Source of the DNA: Setophaga petechia
Taxonomy: Eukaryota; Chordata; Aves; Passeriformes; Parulidae
Length of the DNA stretch: 64,000 bases
Reading direction: 5' to 3'
Assembly (NCBI GenBank): GCA_024362935.1
Contig: JANCRA010000016.1
Location: forward strand, 20,877,165 to 20,941,164
Positions 48,260-58,577 of this stretch are shown here, piece by piece. The position numbers were made by a program, and so were the translations under genes. A model generated the notes under the pieces. It was given only the letters and a program-made list of their open reading frames with translations, had not been told where the DNA came from and searched no databases. Positions within the stretch are counted from its first letter, which is position 1, and every line of letters begins with the position of its first letter.

Positions 48260-49975
48260 GTGAAGGGAAAGGCAAGAGAGTGGGAAAGTACTGTTTTCTA
48301 GCACTTTGCAAGCTGCTAACACAATCCCAGTTCTGTGTAGCAATTAGCTGTTCAGTGCACTGCAGTAAGTGTTTCTTGTCACCTACATCTAAGCAAATAG
48401 CTTTTTCACTATGTCTCGCAAGGAGAAAACCTTCCTGCTCACTAAACAACTTCCATCGTGTTGTAGATGTTGCAGAGAGGGCTGCAGAGTTTTTTGACAC
48501 AAGAAAAAGAAAGTTGTCTAAGATGCCTTCCTTTCAAGTAATAATGTGAAGGGAAAGGCAAGAGAGTGGGAAAGTACTGTTTTCTAGCACTTTGCAGGCT
48601 GCTAACACAATCCCAGTGCTGTGTACCAATTAACTTGTCACTGCACTGCAGTAAGGGTTTCTTGTAACCTATATCTAAGCAAATAGCTTTTTCACAATGT
48701 CTCGCAAGGAGAAAACCTTCTTGCTCACTAAACATCTCCTATCGTGTTCTAGAAGTTGCACAGAGGGCTGCAGTGTGTTCTGTAACAAGAAAAAGAAAGT
48801 TGTCTAAGACGCCTTCCTTTCAAGTATTAATGTGAAGGGAAAGGCAAGAGAGTGGGAAAGTACTGTTTTCTAGCACTTTGCAAGCTGCTAACACAGTACT
48901 AGTGCTGTGTAGGAATTAGCTGTTCAGTGCACTGCAGTAAGTGTTTCTTGTCACCTACATCTAAGCAAATAGCTTTTTCACTATGTCTCGCAAGGAGAAA
49001 ACCTTCCTGCTCACTAAACAACTTCCATCGTGTTGTAGATGTTGCAGAGAGGGCTGCAGAGTTTTTTGACACAAGAAAAAGAAAGTTGTCTAAGACGCCT
49101 TCCTTTCAAGTATTAATGTGAAGGGAAAGGCAAGAGAGTGGGAAAGTACTGTTTTCTAGCACTTTGCAGGCTGCTAACACAATCCCAGTGCTGTGTACCA
49201 ATTAACTTGTCACTGCACTGCAGTAAGTGTTTCTTGTCACCTACATCTAAGCAAATAGCTTTTTCACTATGTCTCGCAAGGAGAAAACCTTCTTGCTCAC
49301 TAAACATCTCCTATCATGTTCTAGAAGTTGCACAGAGGGCTGCAGTGTCTTCTGTAACAAGAAAAAGAAAGTTGTCTAAGACGCCTTCCTTTCAAGTATT
49401 AATGTGAAGGGAAAGGCAAGAGAGTGGGAAAGTACTGTTTTCTAGCACTTTGCAAGCTGCTAACACAATCGCAGTGCTGTGTAGCAATTAGCTTGTCAGT
49501 GCACGGCAGTAAGTGTTTCTTGATACCTACATCTGAGCAAATAGCTTTTTCACTTTGTCTCGCAAGGGGAAAAGGTTGCTGCTCACTAAACAACTTCCAT
49601 CATGTTGTAGAAGTTCCACAGAGGGCTGCAGTGTGTTTTGCAAAATGTAAAAGAAAGTTGTCTAAGACGCCTTCCTTTCAAGTATTAATGTGAAGGGAAA
49701 GGCAAGAGAGTGGGAAAGTACTGTTTTCTAGCACTTTGCAAGCTGCTAACACAATCCCAGTTCTGTGTAGCAATTAGCTTTTCAGTGCACTGCAGTAAGT
49801 GTTTCTTGTCACCTACATCTAAGCAAATAGCTTTTTCACTATGTCTCGCAAGGAGAAAACCTTCTTGCTCACTAAACATTTCCTATCGTGTTCCAGAAGT
49901 TGCACAGAGGGCTGCAGTGTGTTTTGACACAAGAAAAAGAAAGTTGTCTAAGACGCCTTCCATTCAAGTATTAAT

Positions 49976-50417
49976 GTGAAGGGAAAGGCAAGAGAGTGGC
50001 AAAGTACTGTTTTCTATCACTTTGAAAGCTGCTTACCCAATCCCAGTTTTGTGCCGCTTCGTAGTTCGCCGTTCAGAAGCTGCCGCAGTCTCTGTTTCCC
50101 GGAGAAGGAGAAGACGCTTCTTGGCGCGAAGAATCTGGTGTCGTTACGCCGATCGCGGCGTGCTCCGGAGAACAGCTACGGCCGAGAGACACCCGGAAGC
50201 GGCGCTTAAAGGCACAGTGCTCCGTCTCCTGGTCTTTAGCGTCTCCTGCCGGCTACACCTTAGCAAAAAGCTTTTTCATTATGTCTCGCCAGGAGAAACT
50301 GTGTCTGTTCACAAAAAACCTCCCATCGTGCTCTAGAGGTTGCAGGCAGCTCTGCAGAGTGTTTTGCAACAAGAAAAAGTAACTTGTCCACAAAAGCCAT
50401 CAATTCGAATGTTCCTG
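49976..50417 (+). repeat. Cassette 4, expanded CpG-rich monomer
   Basis: Copy of 16043-16484 at a shift of 33,933 bp. It has a private CCACAAAAGCC near 50388, where other copies have CCAAAAAAGCC. Confidence 0.95.
50054..50253 (+). promoter_or_regulatory. CpG-island core 4, candidate satellite promoter
   Basis: Same core as copy 1. The E2F-like site is at 50121-50130, the ETS-like at 50193-50200 and the TATA-like at 50205-50212. Confidence 0.6.
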
Positions 50418-51276
50418 GAAAGGGAAAATGCAGGAGAGCGGATAGGTACTGTTTTCTACCAGTTTGCAAGCTGGACACACAATCCCAGTGTTATACTACG
50501 ATTGACTTTGCAGTGCACTGTAATAATTGCCTATTGTTACTACATCTAAGCCAATAGCGTTTGCATTATATCTCTTCAGGAGAAACTGTACCAGTTCAGA
50601 AAACAACTCTCATTTTTTCTAGAAGTTGCACGGAGGTGTGCAGAGTGTTTTGCAAGAAGCAAAAGAAAGTTGTCCAAAACTGCTGCCATTCGAATAGTAA
50701 TGCGAATGGAAAAGGCAGGAAAGTGGAAAGCTGCTGTTTTCTATCTGTTTGTAAGCTGCTTACACAATCCCAGAGTTGTGCAGCAATTAGTTTTTCAGTG
50801 CACTGTAGTAGGTGCCTCTTTTCACCTGCATCTAAGCAAATTGCTTTTTCCCCATGTCTCGCAAGGAGAAACTGAGCCAGTTCAGAAAACATCTCCCATC
50901 GAGTTCTAGAGATTGCAGGCAGGTGTGCAGAGTGTTTTGCAAGAAGCAAAAGAAAGTTGTCTAAAACGCCTTGCATTCAAATAGAAATGTGAATAGAAAA
51001 GGCAGGAGAAGGGAGAGGTACTGTTTTCTATCAGTTTGCAACCTGCTTACACAATCTGCGTGTTGTGCAGCAATTAGCTTGCAGTGCACTGTAGTAGGTG
51101 CCTCTTTTCACCTATATCTAAGCAAATTGCTTTTTCCCCATGTCTTGCAAAGAGAAACTGAGCCAGTTCAGAAAATATCTCCCATCGACTTCTAGAGATT
51201 GCAGGCAGGTGTGCAGAGCGTTTTGCAAGAAGCCAAAGAAAGTTGTCTAAAATTCTTTCCATTCGAATAGTAATGT
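50418..51276 (+). repeat. Cassette 4, three divergent monomers
   Basis: Same three units as in copy 3, followed by the TTCTATCACTT form of the trailer monomer. Confidence 0.9.
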
Positions 51277-52134
51277 GCATGGAAAAGGCAGGAAGAGTGG
51301 AAAGGTACTGTTTTCTATCACTTTGCAAGCTGCTAACACAATTCTAGTTCTGTGTAGCAATTAGCTGTTCAGTGCACTGCAGTAAGTGTTTCTTGTCACC
51401 CACATATAAGCAAATAGCTTTTTCACTATGTCTCGCAAGGAGAAAACCTTCCTGCTCACTAAACAACTTCCATCGTGTTGTAGAAGTTGCACAGAGGGCT
51501 GCAGAGTTTTTTGACACAAGAAAAAGAAAGTTGTCTAAGACGCCTTCCTTTCAAGTATTAATGTGAAGGGAAAGGCAAGAGAGTGGGAAAGTACTGTTTT
51601 CTAGCACTTTGCAGGCTGCTAACACAATCGCAGTGCTGTGTAGCAATTAGCTTGTCAGTGCACGGCAGTAAGTGTTTCTTGATACCTACATCTGAGCAAA
51701 TAGCTTTTTCACTTTGTCTCGCAAGGGGAAAACGTTGCTGCTCACTAAACAACTTCCATCGTGTTGTAGAAGTTGCACAGAGGGCTGCAGTGTCTTCTGT
51801 AACAAGAAAAAGAAAGTTGTCTAAGACGCCTTCCTTTCAAGTATTAATGTGAAGGGAAAGGCAAGAGAGTGGGAAAGTACTGTTTTCTAGCACTTTGCAA
51901 GCTGCTAACACAGTCCTAGTGCTGTGTAGCAGTTAGCTGTTCAGTGCACTGCAGTAAGTGTTTCTTGTCACCTACATCTAAGCAAAAAGCTTTTTCACTA
52001 TGTCTCGCAAGGAGAAAACCTTCTTGCTCACTAAACATCTCCTATCGTGTTCTAGGAGTTGCACAGAGGGCTGCAGTGTGTTCTGTAACAAGAAAAAGAA
52101 AGTTGTCTAAGACGCCTTCCTTTCAAATATTAAT

Positions 52135-52414
52135 GTGAAGGCAAGAGAGTGGGAAAGTACTGTTTTCTAGCACTTTGCAAGCTGCTAACACAATCGCAGT
52201 GCTGTGTAGCAATTAGCTTGTCAGTGCACGGCAGTAAGTGTTTCTTGATACCTACATCTGAGCAAATAGCTTTTTCACTTTGTCTCGCAAGGGGAAAAGG
52301 TTGCTGCTCACTAAACAACTTCCATCATGTTGTAGAAGTTCCACAGAGGGCTGCAGTGTGTTTTGCAAAATGTAAAAGAAAGTTGTCTAAGACGCCTTCC
52401 TTTCAAGTATTAAT
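52135..52414 (+). repeat. Type B monomer with 6-bp deletion
   Basis: The start reads GTGAAGGCAAGAG where other units have GTGAAGGGAAAGGCAAGAG. The lost GGAAAG-type hexamer lies between two AAGG copies, so replication slippage is a simple explanation. It is the only 280-bp unit in the window. Confidence 0.9.
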
Positions 52415-53272
52415 GTGAAGGGAAAGGCAAGAGAGTGGGAAAGTACTGTTTTCTAGCACTTTGCAGGCTGCTAACACAATCCCAGTGCTGTGTACCAATT
52501 AACTTGTCACAGCACTGCAGTACGGGTTTCTTGTAACCTATATCTAAGCAAATAGCTTTTTCACTATGTCTCGCAAGGAGAGAACCTTCTTGCTCACTAA
52601 ACATCTCCTATCGTGTTCTAGAAGTTGCACAGAGGGCTGCAGTGTGTTCTGTAACAAGAAAAAGAAAGTTGTCTAAGACGCCTTCCTTTCAAGTATTAAT
52701 GTGAAGGGAAAGGCAAGAGAGTGGGAAAGTACTGTTTTCTAGCACTTTGCAAGCTGCTAACACAATCCCAGTTCTGTGTAGCAATTAGCTGTTCAGTGCA
52801 CTGCAGTAAGTGTTTCTTGTCACCTACATCTAAGCAAATAGCTTTTTCACTATGTCTCGCAAGGAGAAAACCTTCCTGCTCACTAAACAACTTCCATCGT
52901 GTTGTAGATGTTGCAGAGAGGGCTGCAGAGTTTTTTGACACAAGAAAAAGAAAGTTGTCTAAGATGCCTTCCTTTCAAGTATTAATGTGAAGGGAAAGGC
53001 AAGAGAGTGGGAAAGTACTGTTTTCTAGCACTTTGCAGGCTGCTAACACAATCCCAGTGCTGTGTACCAATTAACTTGTCACTGCACTGCAGTAAGGGTT
53101 TCTTGTAACCTATATCTAAGCAAATAGCTTTTTCACAATGTCTCGCAAGGAGAAAACCTTCTTGCTCACAAAACATCTCCTATCGTGTTCTAGAAGTTGC
53201 ACAGAGGGCTGCAGTGTGTTCTGTAACAAGAAAAAGAAAGTTGTCTAAGACGCCTTCCTTTCAAGTATTAAT

Positions 53273-55560
53273 GTGAAGGGAAAGGCAAGAGAGTGGGAAA
53301 GTACTGTTTTCTAGCACTTTGCAAGCTGCTAACACAATCCCAGTGCTGTGTAGCAATTAGCTTGTCAGTGCACGGCAGTAAGTGTTTCTTGATACCTACA
53401 TCTGAGCAAATAGCTTTTTCACTTTGTCTCGCAAGGGGAAAACGTTGCTGCTCACTAAACAACTTCCATCGTGTTGTAGAAGTTGCACAGAGGGCTGCAG
53501 TGTCTTCTGTAACAAGAAAAAGAAAGTTGTCTAAGACGCCTTCCTTTCAAGTATTAATGTGAAGGGAAAGGCAAGAGAGTGGGAAAGTACTGTTTTCTAG
53601 CACTTTGCAAGCTGCTAACACAATCGCAGTTCTGTGTAGCAATTAGCTTTTCAGTGCACTGCAGTAAGTGTTTCTTGATACCTACATCTGAGCAAATAGC
53701 TTTTTCACTTTGTCTCGCAAGGAGAAAACCTTCCTGCTCACTAAGCATTTCCTATCGTGTTCTAGAAGTTGCACAGAGGGCTGCAGTGTGTTTTGCAAAA
53801 TGTAAAAGAAAGTTGTCTAAGACGCCTTCCTTTCAAGTATTAATGTGAAGGGAAAGGCAAGAGAGTGGGAAAGTACTGTTTTCTAGCACTTTGCAAGCTG
53901 CTAACACAATCGCAGTTCTGTGTAGCAATTAGCTTTTCAGTGCACTGCAGTAAGTGTTTCTTGTCACCTACATCTAAGCAAAAAGCTTTTTCACTATGTC
54001 TCGCAAGGAGAAAACCTTCCTGCTCACTAAACCACTCCTATCGTGTTCTAGAAGTTGCACAGAGGGCTGCAGTGTGTTCTGTAACAAGAAAAAGAAAGTT
54101 GTCTAAGACGCCTTCCTTTCAAGTATTAATGTGAAGGGAAAGGCAAGAGAGTGGGAAAGTACTGTTTTCTAGCACTTTGCAAGCTGCTAACACAATCCCA
54201 GTGCTGTGTAGCAATTAGCTTGTCAGTGCACGGCAGTAAGTGTTTCTTGATACCTACATCTGAGCAAATAGCTTTTTCACTTTGTCTCGCAAGGGGAAAA
54301 CGTTGCTGCTCACTAAACAACTTCCATCGTGTTGTAGAAGTTGCACAGACGGCTGCAGTGTGTTTTACAAAATGTAAAAGAAAGTTGTCTAAGACGCCTT
54401 CCTTTCAAGTATTAATGTGAAGGGAAAGGCAAGAGAGTGGGAAAGTACTGTTTTCTAGCACTTTGCAAGCTGCTAACACAGTCCTAGTGCTGTGTAGCAG
54501 TTAGCTGTTCAGTGCACTGCAGTAAGTGTTTCTTGTCACCTACATCTAAGCAAAAAGCTTTTTCACTATGTCTCGCAAGGAGAAAACCTTCCTGCTCACT
54601 AAAACACTTCCATCGTGTTGTAGATATTGCAGAGAAGGCTGCAGAGTTTTTTGACACAAGAAAAAGAAAGTTGTCTAAGATGCTTTCCTTTCAAATATTA
54701 ATGTGAAGGGAAAGGCAAGAGAGTGGGAAAGTACTGTTTTCTAGCACTTTGCAGGCTGCTAACACAATGGCAGTGCTGTGTAGTAGTTAGCTTTTCAGTG
54801 CACTGCAGTAAGTGTTTCTTCCCACCTACATCTAAGCAAATAGCTTTTTCACTATGTCTCGCAAGGAGAAAACCTTCTTGCTCACTAAACATCTCCTATC
54901 GTGTTCTAGGAGTTGCACAGAGGGCTGCAGTGTGTTCTGTAACAAGAAAAAGAAAGTTGTCTAAGACGCCTTCCTTTCAAATATTAATGTGAAGGGAAAG
55001 GCAAGAGAGTGGGAAAGTACTGTTTTCTAGCACTTTGCAAGCTGCTAACACAATCGCAGTGCTGTGTAGCAATTAGCTTGTCAGTGCACGGCAGTAAGTG
55101 TTTCTTGATACCTACATCTGAGCAAATAGCTTTTTCACTTTGTCTCGCAAGGGGAAAAGGTTGCTGCTCACTAAACAACTTCCATCATGTTGTAGAAGTT
55201 GCACAGAGGGCTGCAGTGTGTTTTGCAAAATGTAAAAGAAAGTTGTCTAAGACGCCTTCCTTTCAAGTATTAATGTGAAGGGAAAGGCAAGAGAGTGGGA
55301 AAGTACTGTTTTCTAGCACTTTGCAGGCTGCTAACACAATCCCAGTGCTGTGTACCAATTAACTTGTCACAGCACTGCAGTAAGGGTTTCTTGTAACCTA
55401 TATCTAAGCAAATAGCTTTTTCACTATGTCTCGCAAGGAGAAAACCTTCTTGCTCACTAAACATCTCCTATCGTGTTCTAGAAGTTGCACAGAGGGCTGC
55501 AGTGTGTTCTGTAACAAGAAAAAGAAAGTTGTCTAAGACGCCTTCCTTTCAAGTATTAAT
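53273..55560 (+). repeat. Truncated 10-mer block: eight monomers
   Basis: Corresponds to monomers 3-10 of the 10-mer (for example 45972-48259). The first two monomers are missing, and it is joined directly to the A-D leader. A private AAAACACTTCC occurs near 54601. Confidence 0.88.
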
Positions 55561-55846
55561 GTGAAGGGAAAGGCAAGAGAGTGGGAAAGTACTGTTTTCT
55601 AGCACTTTGCAAGCTGCTAACACAATCCCAGTTCTGTGTAGCAATTAGCTTGTCAGTGCACGGCAGTAAGTGTTTCTTGATACCTACATCTGAGCAAATA
55701 GTTTTTTCACTATGTCTCGCAAGGAGAAAACCTTCCTGCTCACTAAACAACTTCCATCGTGTTGTAGATGTTGCAGAGAGGGCTGCAGAGTTTTTTGACA
55801 CAAGAAAAAGAAAGTTGTCTAAGATGCCTTCCTTTCAAGTAATAAT
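55561..55846 (+). repeat. Chimeric B/A monomer
   Basis: Up to TCTGAG (base 55692) it follows the B unit that starts each 10-mer (CTTGTCAGTGCACGGCAG, GATACC). From CACTATG (55712) onward it follows the A unit that starts the pre-cassette run at 34088 and 48260. Base 55702 (T in AGTTTTTTC) is unique. See findings. Confidence 0.88.
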
Positions 55847-57276
55847 GTGAAGGGAAAGGCAAGAGAGTGGGAAAGTACTGTTTTCTAGCACTTTGCAGGC
55901 TGCTAACACAATCCCAGTGCTGTGTACCAATTAACTTGTCACTGCACTGCAGTAAGGGTTTCTTGTAACCTATATCTAAGCAAATAGCTTTTTCACAATG
56001 TCTCGCAAGGAGAAAACCTTCTTGCTCACTAAACATCTCCTATCGTGTTCTAGAAGTTGCACAGAGGGCTGCAGTGTGTTCCTTAACAAGAAAAAGAAAG
56101 TTGTCTAAGACGCCTTCCTTTCAAGTATTAATGTGAAGGGAAAGGCAAGAGAGTGGGAAAGTACTGTTTTCTAGCACTTTGCATGCTGCTAACACAGTAC
56201 TAGTGCTGTGTAGCAGTTAGCTGTTCAGTGCACTGCAGTAAGTGTTTCTTGTCACCTACATCTAAGCAAAAAGCTTTTTCACTATGTCTCGCAAGGAGAA
56301 AACCTTCCTGCTCACTAAACAACTTCCATCGTGTTGTAGATGTTGCAGAGAGGGCTGCAGAGTTTTTTGACACAAGAAAAAGAAAGTTGTCTAAGACGCC
56401 TTCCTTTCAAGTATTAATGTGAAGGGAAAGGCAAGAGAGTGGGAAAGTACTGTTTTCTAGCACTTTGCAGGCTGCTAACACAATCCCAGTGCTGTGTACC
56501 AATTAACTTGTCACTGCACTGCAGTAAGTGTTTCTTGTCACCTACATCTAAGCAAATAGCTTTTTCACTATGTCTCGCAAGGAGAAAACCTTCTTGCTCA
56601 CTAAACATCTCCTATCGTGTTCTAGAAGTTGCACAGAGGGCTGCAGTGTCTTCTGTAACAAGAAAAAGAAAGTTGTCTAAGACGCCTTCCTTTCAAGTAT
56701 TAATGTGAAGGGAAAGGCAAGAGAGTGGGAAAGTACTGTTTTCTAGCACTTTGCAAGCTGCTAACACAATCGCAGTGCTGTGTAGCAATTAGCTTGTCAG
56801 TGCACGGCAGTAAGTGTTTCTTGATACCTACATCTGAGCAAATAGCTTTTTCACTTTGTCTCGCAAGGGGAAAAGGTTGCTGCTCACTAAACAACTTCCA
56901 TCATGTTGTAGAAGTTCCACAGAGGGCTGCAGTGTGTTTTGCAAAATGTAAAAGAAAGTTGTCTAAGACGCCTTCCTTTCAAGTATTAATGTGAAGGGAA
57001 AGGCAAGAGAGTGGGAAAGTACTGTTTTCTAGCACTTTGCAAGCTGCTAACACAATCCCAGTTCTGTGTAGCAATTAGCTTTTCAGTGCACTGCAGTAAG
57101 TGTTTCTTGTCACCTACATCTAAGCAAATAGCTTTTTCACTATGTCTCGCAAGGAGAAAACCTTCTTGCTCACTAAACATTTCCTATCGTGTTCCAGAAG
57201 TTGCACAGAGGGCTGCAGTGTGTTTTGACACAAGAAAAAGAAAGTTGTCTAAGACGCCTTCCATTCAAGTATTAAT

Positions 57277-57718
57277 GTGAAGGGAAAGGCAAGAGAGTGG
57301 CAAAGTACTGTTTTCTATCACTTTGAAAGCTGCTTACCCAATCCCAGTTTTGTGCCGCTTCGTAGTTCGCCGTTCAGAAGCTGCCGCAGTCTCTGTTTCC
57401 CGGAGAAGGAGAAGACGCTTCTTGGCGCGAAGAATCTGGTGTCGTTACGCCGATCGCGGCGTGCTCCGGAGAACAGCTACGGCCGAGAGACACCCGGAAG
57501 CGGCGCTTAAAGGCACAGTGCTCCGTCTCCTGGTCTTTAGCGTCTCCTGCCGGCTACACCTTAGCAAAAAGCTTTTTCATTATGTCTCGCCAGGAGAAAC
57601 TGTGTCTGTTCACAAAAAACCTCCCATCGTGCTCTAGAGGTTGCAGGCAGCTCTGCAGAGTGTTTTGCAACAAGAAAAAGTAACTTGTCCAAAAAAGCCA
57701 TCAATTCGAATGTTCCTG
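57277..57718 (+). repeat. Cassette 5, expanded CpG-rich monomer
   Basis: Copy of 16043-16484 at a shift of 41,234 bp, with the CATTATG allele. Confidence 0.95.
57355..57554 (+). promoter_or_regulatory. CpG-island core 5, candidate satellite promoter
   Basis: Same core as copy 1. The E2F-like site is at 57422-57431, the ETS-like at 57494-57501 and the TATA-like at 57506-57513. Confidence 0.6.
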
Positions 57719-58577
57719 GAAAGGGAAAATGCAGGAGAGCGGATAGGTACTGTTTTCTACCAGTTTGCAAGCTGGACACACAATCCCAGTGTTATACTAC
57801 GATTGACTTTGCAGTGCACTGTAATAATTGCCTATTGTTACTACATCTAAGCCAATAGCGTTTGCATTATATCTCTTCAGGAGAAACTGTACCAGTTCAG
57901 AAAACAACTCTCATTTTTTCTAGAAGTTGCACGGAGGTGTGCAGAGTGTTTTGCAAGAAGCAAAAGAAAGTTGTCCAAAACTGCTGCCATTCGAATAGTA
58001 ATGCGAATGGAAAAGGCAGGAAAGTGGAAAGCTGCTGTTTTCTATCTGTTTGTAAGCTGCTTACACAATCCCAGAGTTGTGCAGCAATTAGTTTTTCAGT
58101 GCACTGTAGTAGGTGCCTCTTTTCACCTGCATCTAAGCAAATTGCTTTTTCCCCATGTCTCGCAAGGAGAAACTGAGCCAGTTCAGAAAACATCTCCCAT
58201 CGAGTTCTAGAGATTGCAGGCAGGTGTGCAGAGTGTTTTGCAAGAAGCAAAAGAAAGTTGTCTAAAACGCCTTGCATTCAAATAGAAATGTGAATAGAAA
58301 AGGCAGGAGAAGGGAGAGGTACTGTTTTCTATCAGTTTGCAACCTGCTTACACAATCTGCGTGTTGTGCAGCAATTAGCTTGCAGTGCACTGTAGTAGGT
58401 GCCTCTTTTCACCTATATCTAAGCAAATTGCTTTTTCCCCATGTCTTGCAAAGAGAAACTGAGCCAGTTCAGAAAATATCTCCCATCGACTTCTAGAGAT
58501 TGCAGGCAGGTGTGCAGAGCGTTTTGCAAGAAGCCAAAGAAAGTTGTCTAAAATTCTTTCCATTCGAATAGTAATGT
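57719..58577 (+). repeat. Cassette 5, three divergent monomers
   Basis: Same three units as in copies 3 and 4, followed by the TTCTATCACTT trailer. Confidence 0.9.

Larger units (their letters stand above)
37105..49975 (+). repeat. Canonical run 4: 45 monomers, dominated by three 10-mer blocks
   Basis: Five-monomer trailer (37105-38534), four-monomer leader A, D, A, C (38535-39678), three 10-mers (39679-48259), and six-monomer pre-cassette run (48260-49975). One monomer (39679-39964) is 287 bp because of an extra A at about 39930. Confidence 0.93.
51277..57276 (+). repeat. Canonical run 5: 21 monomers
   Basis: Five-monomer trailer with a 280-bp fourth unit (52135-52414), two leader monomers A and D (52701-53272), an 8-monomer fragment of the 10-mer (53273-55560), a chimeric A unit (55561-55846), then D, C, D, B and E-like before cassette 5. 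Confidence 0.93.
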
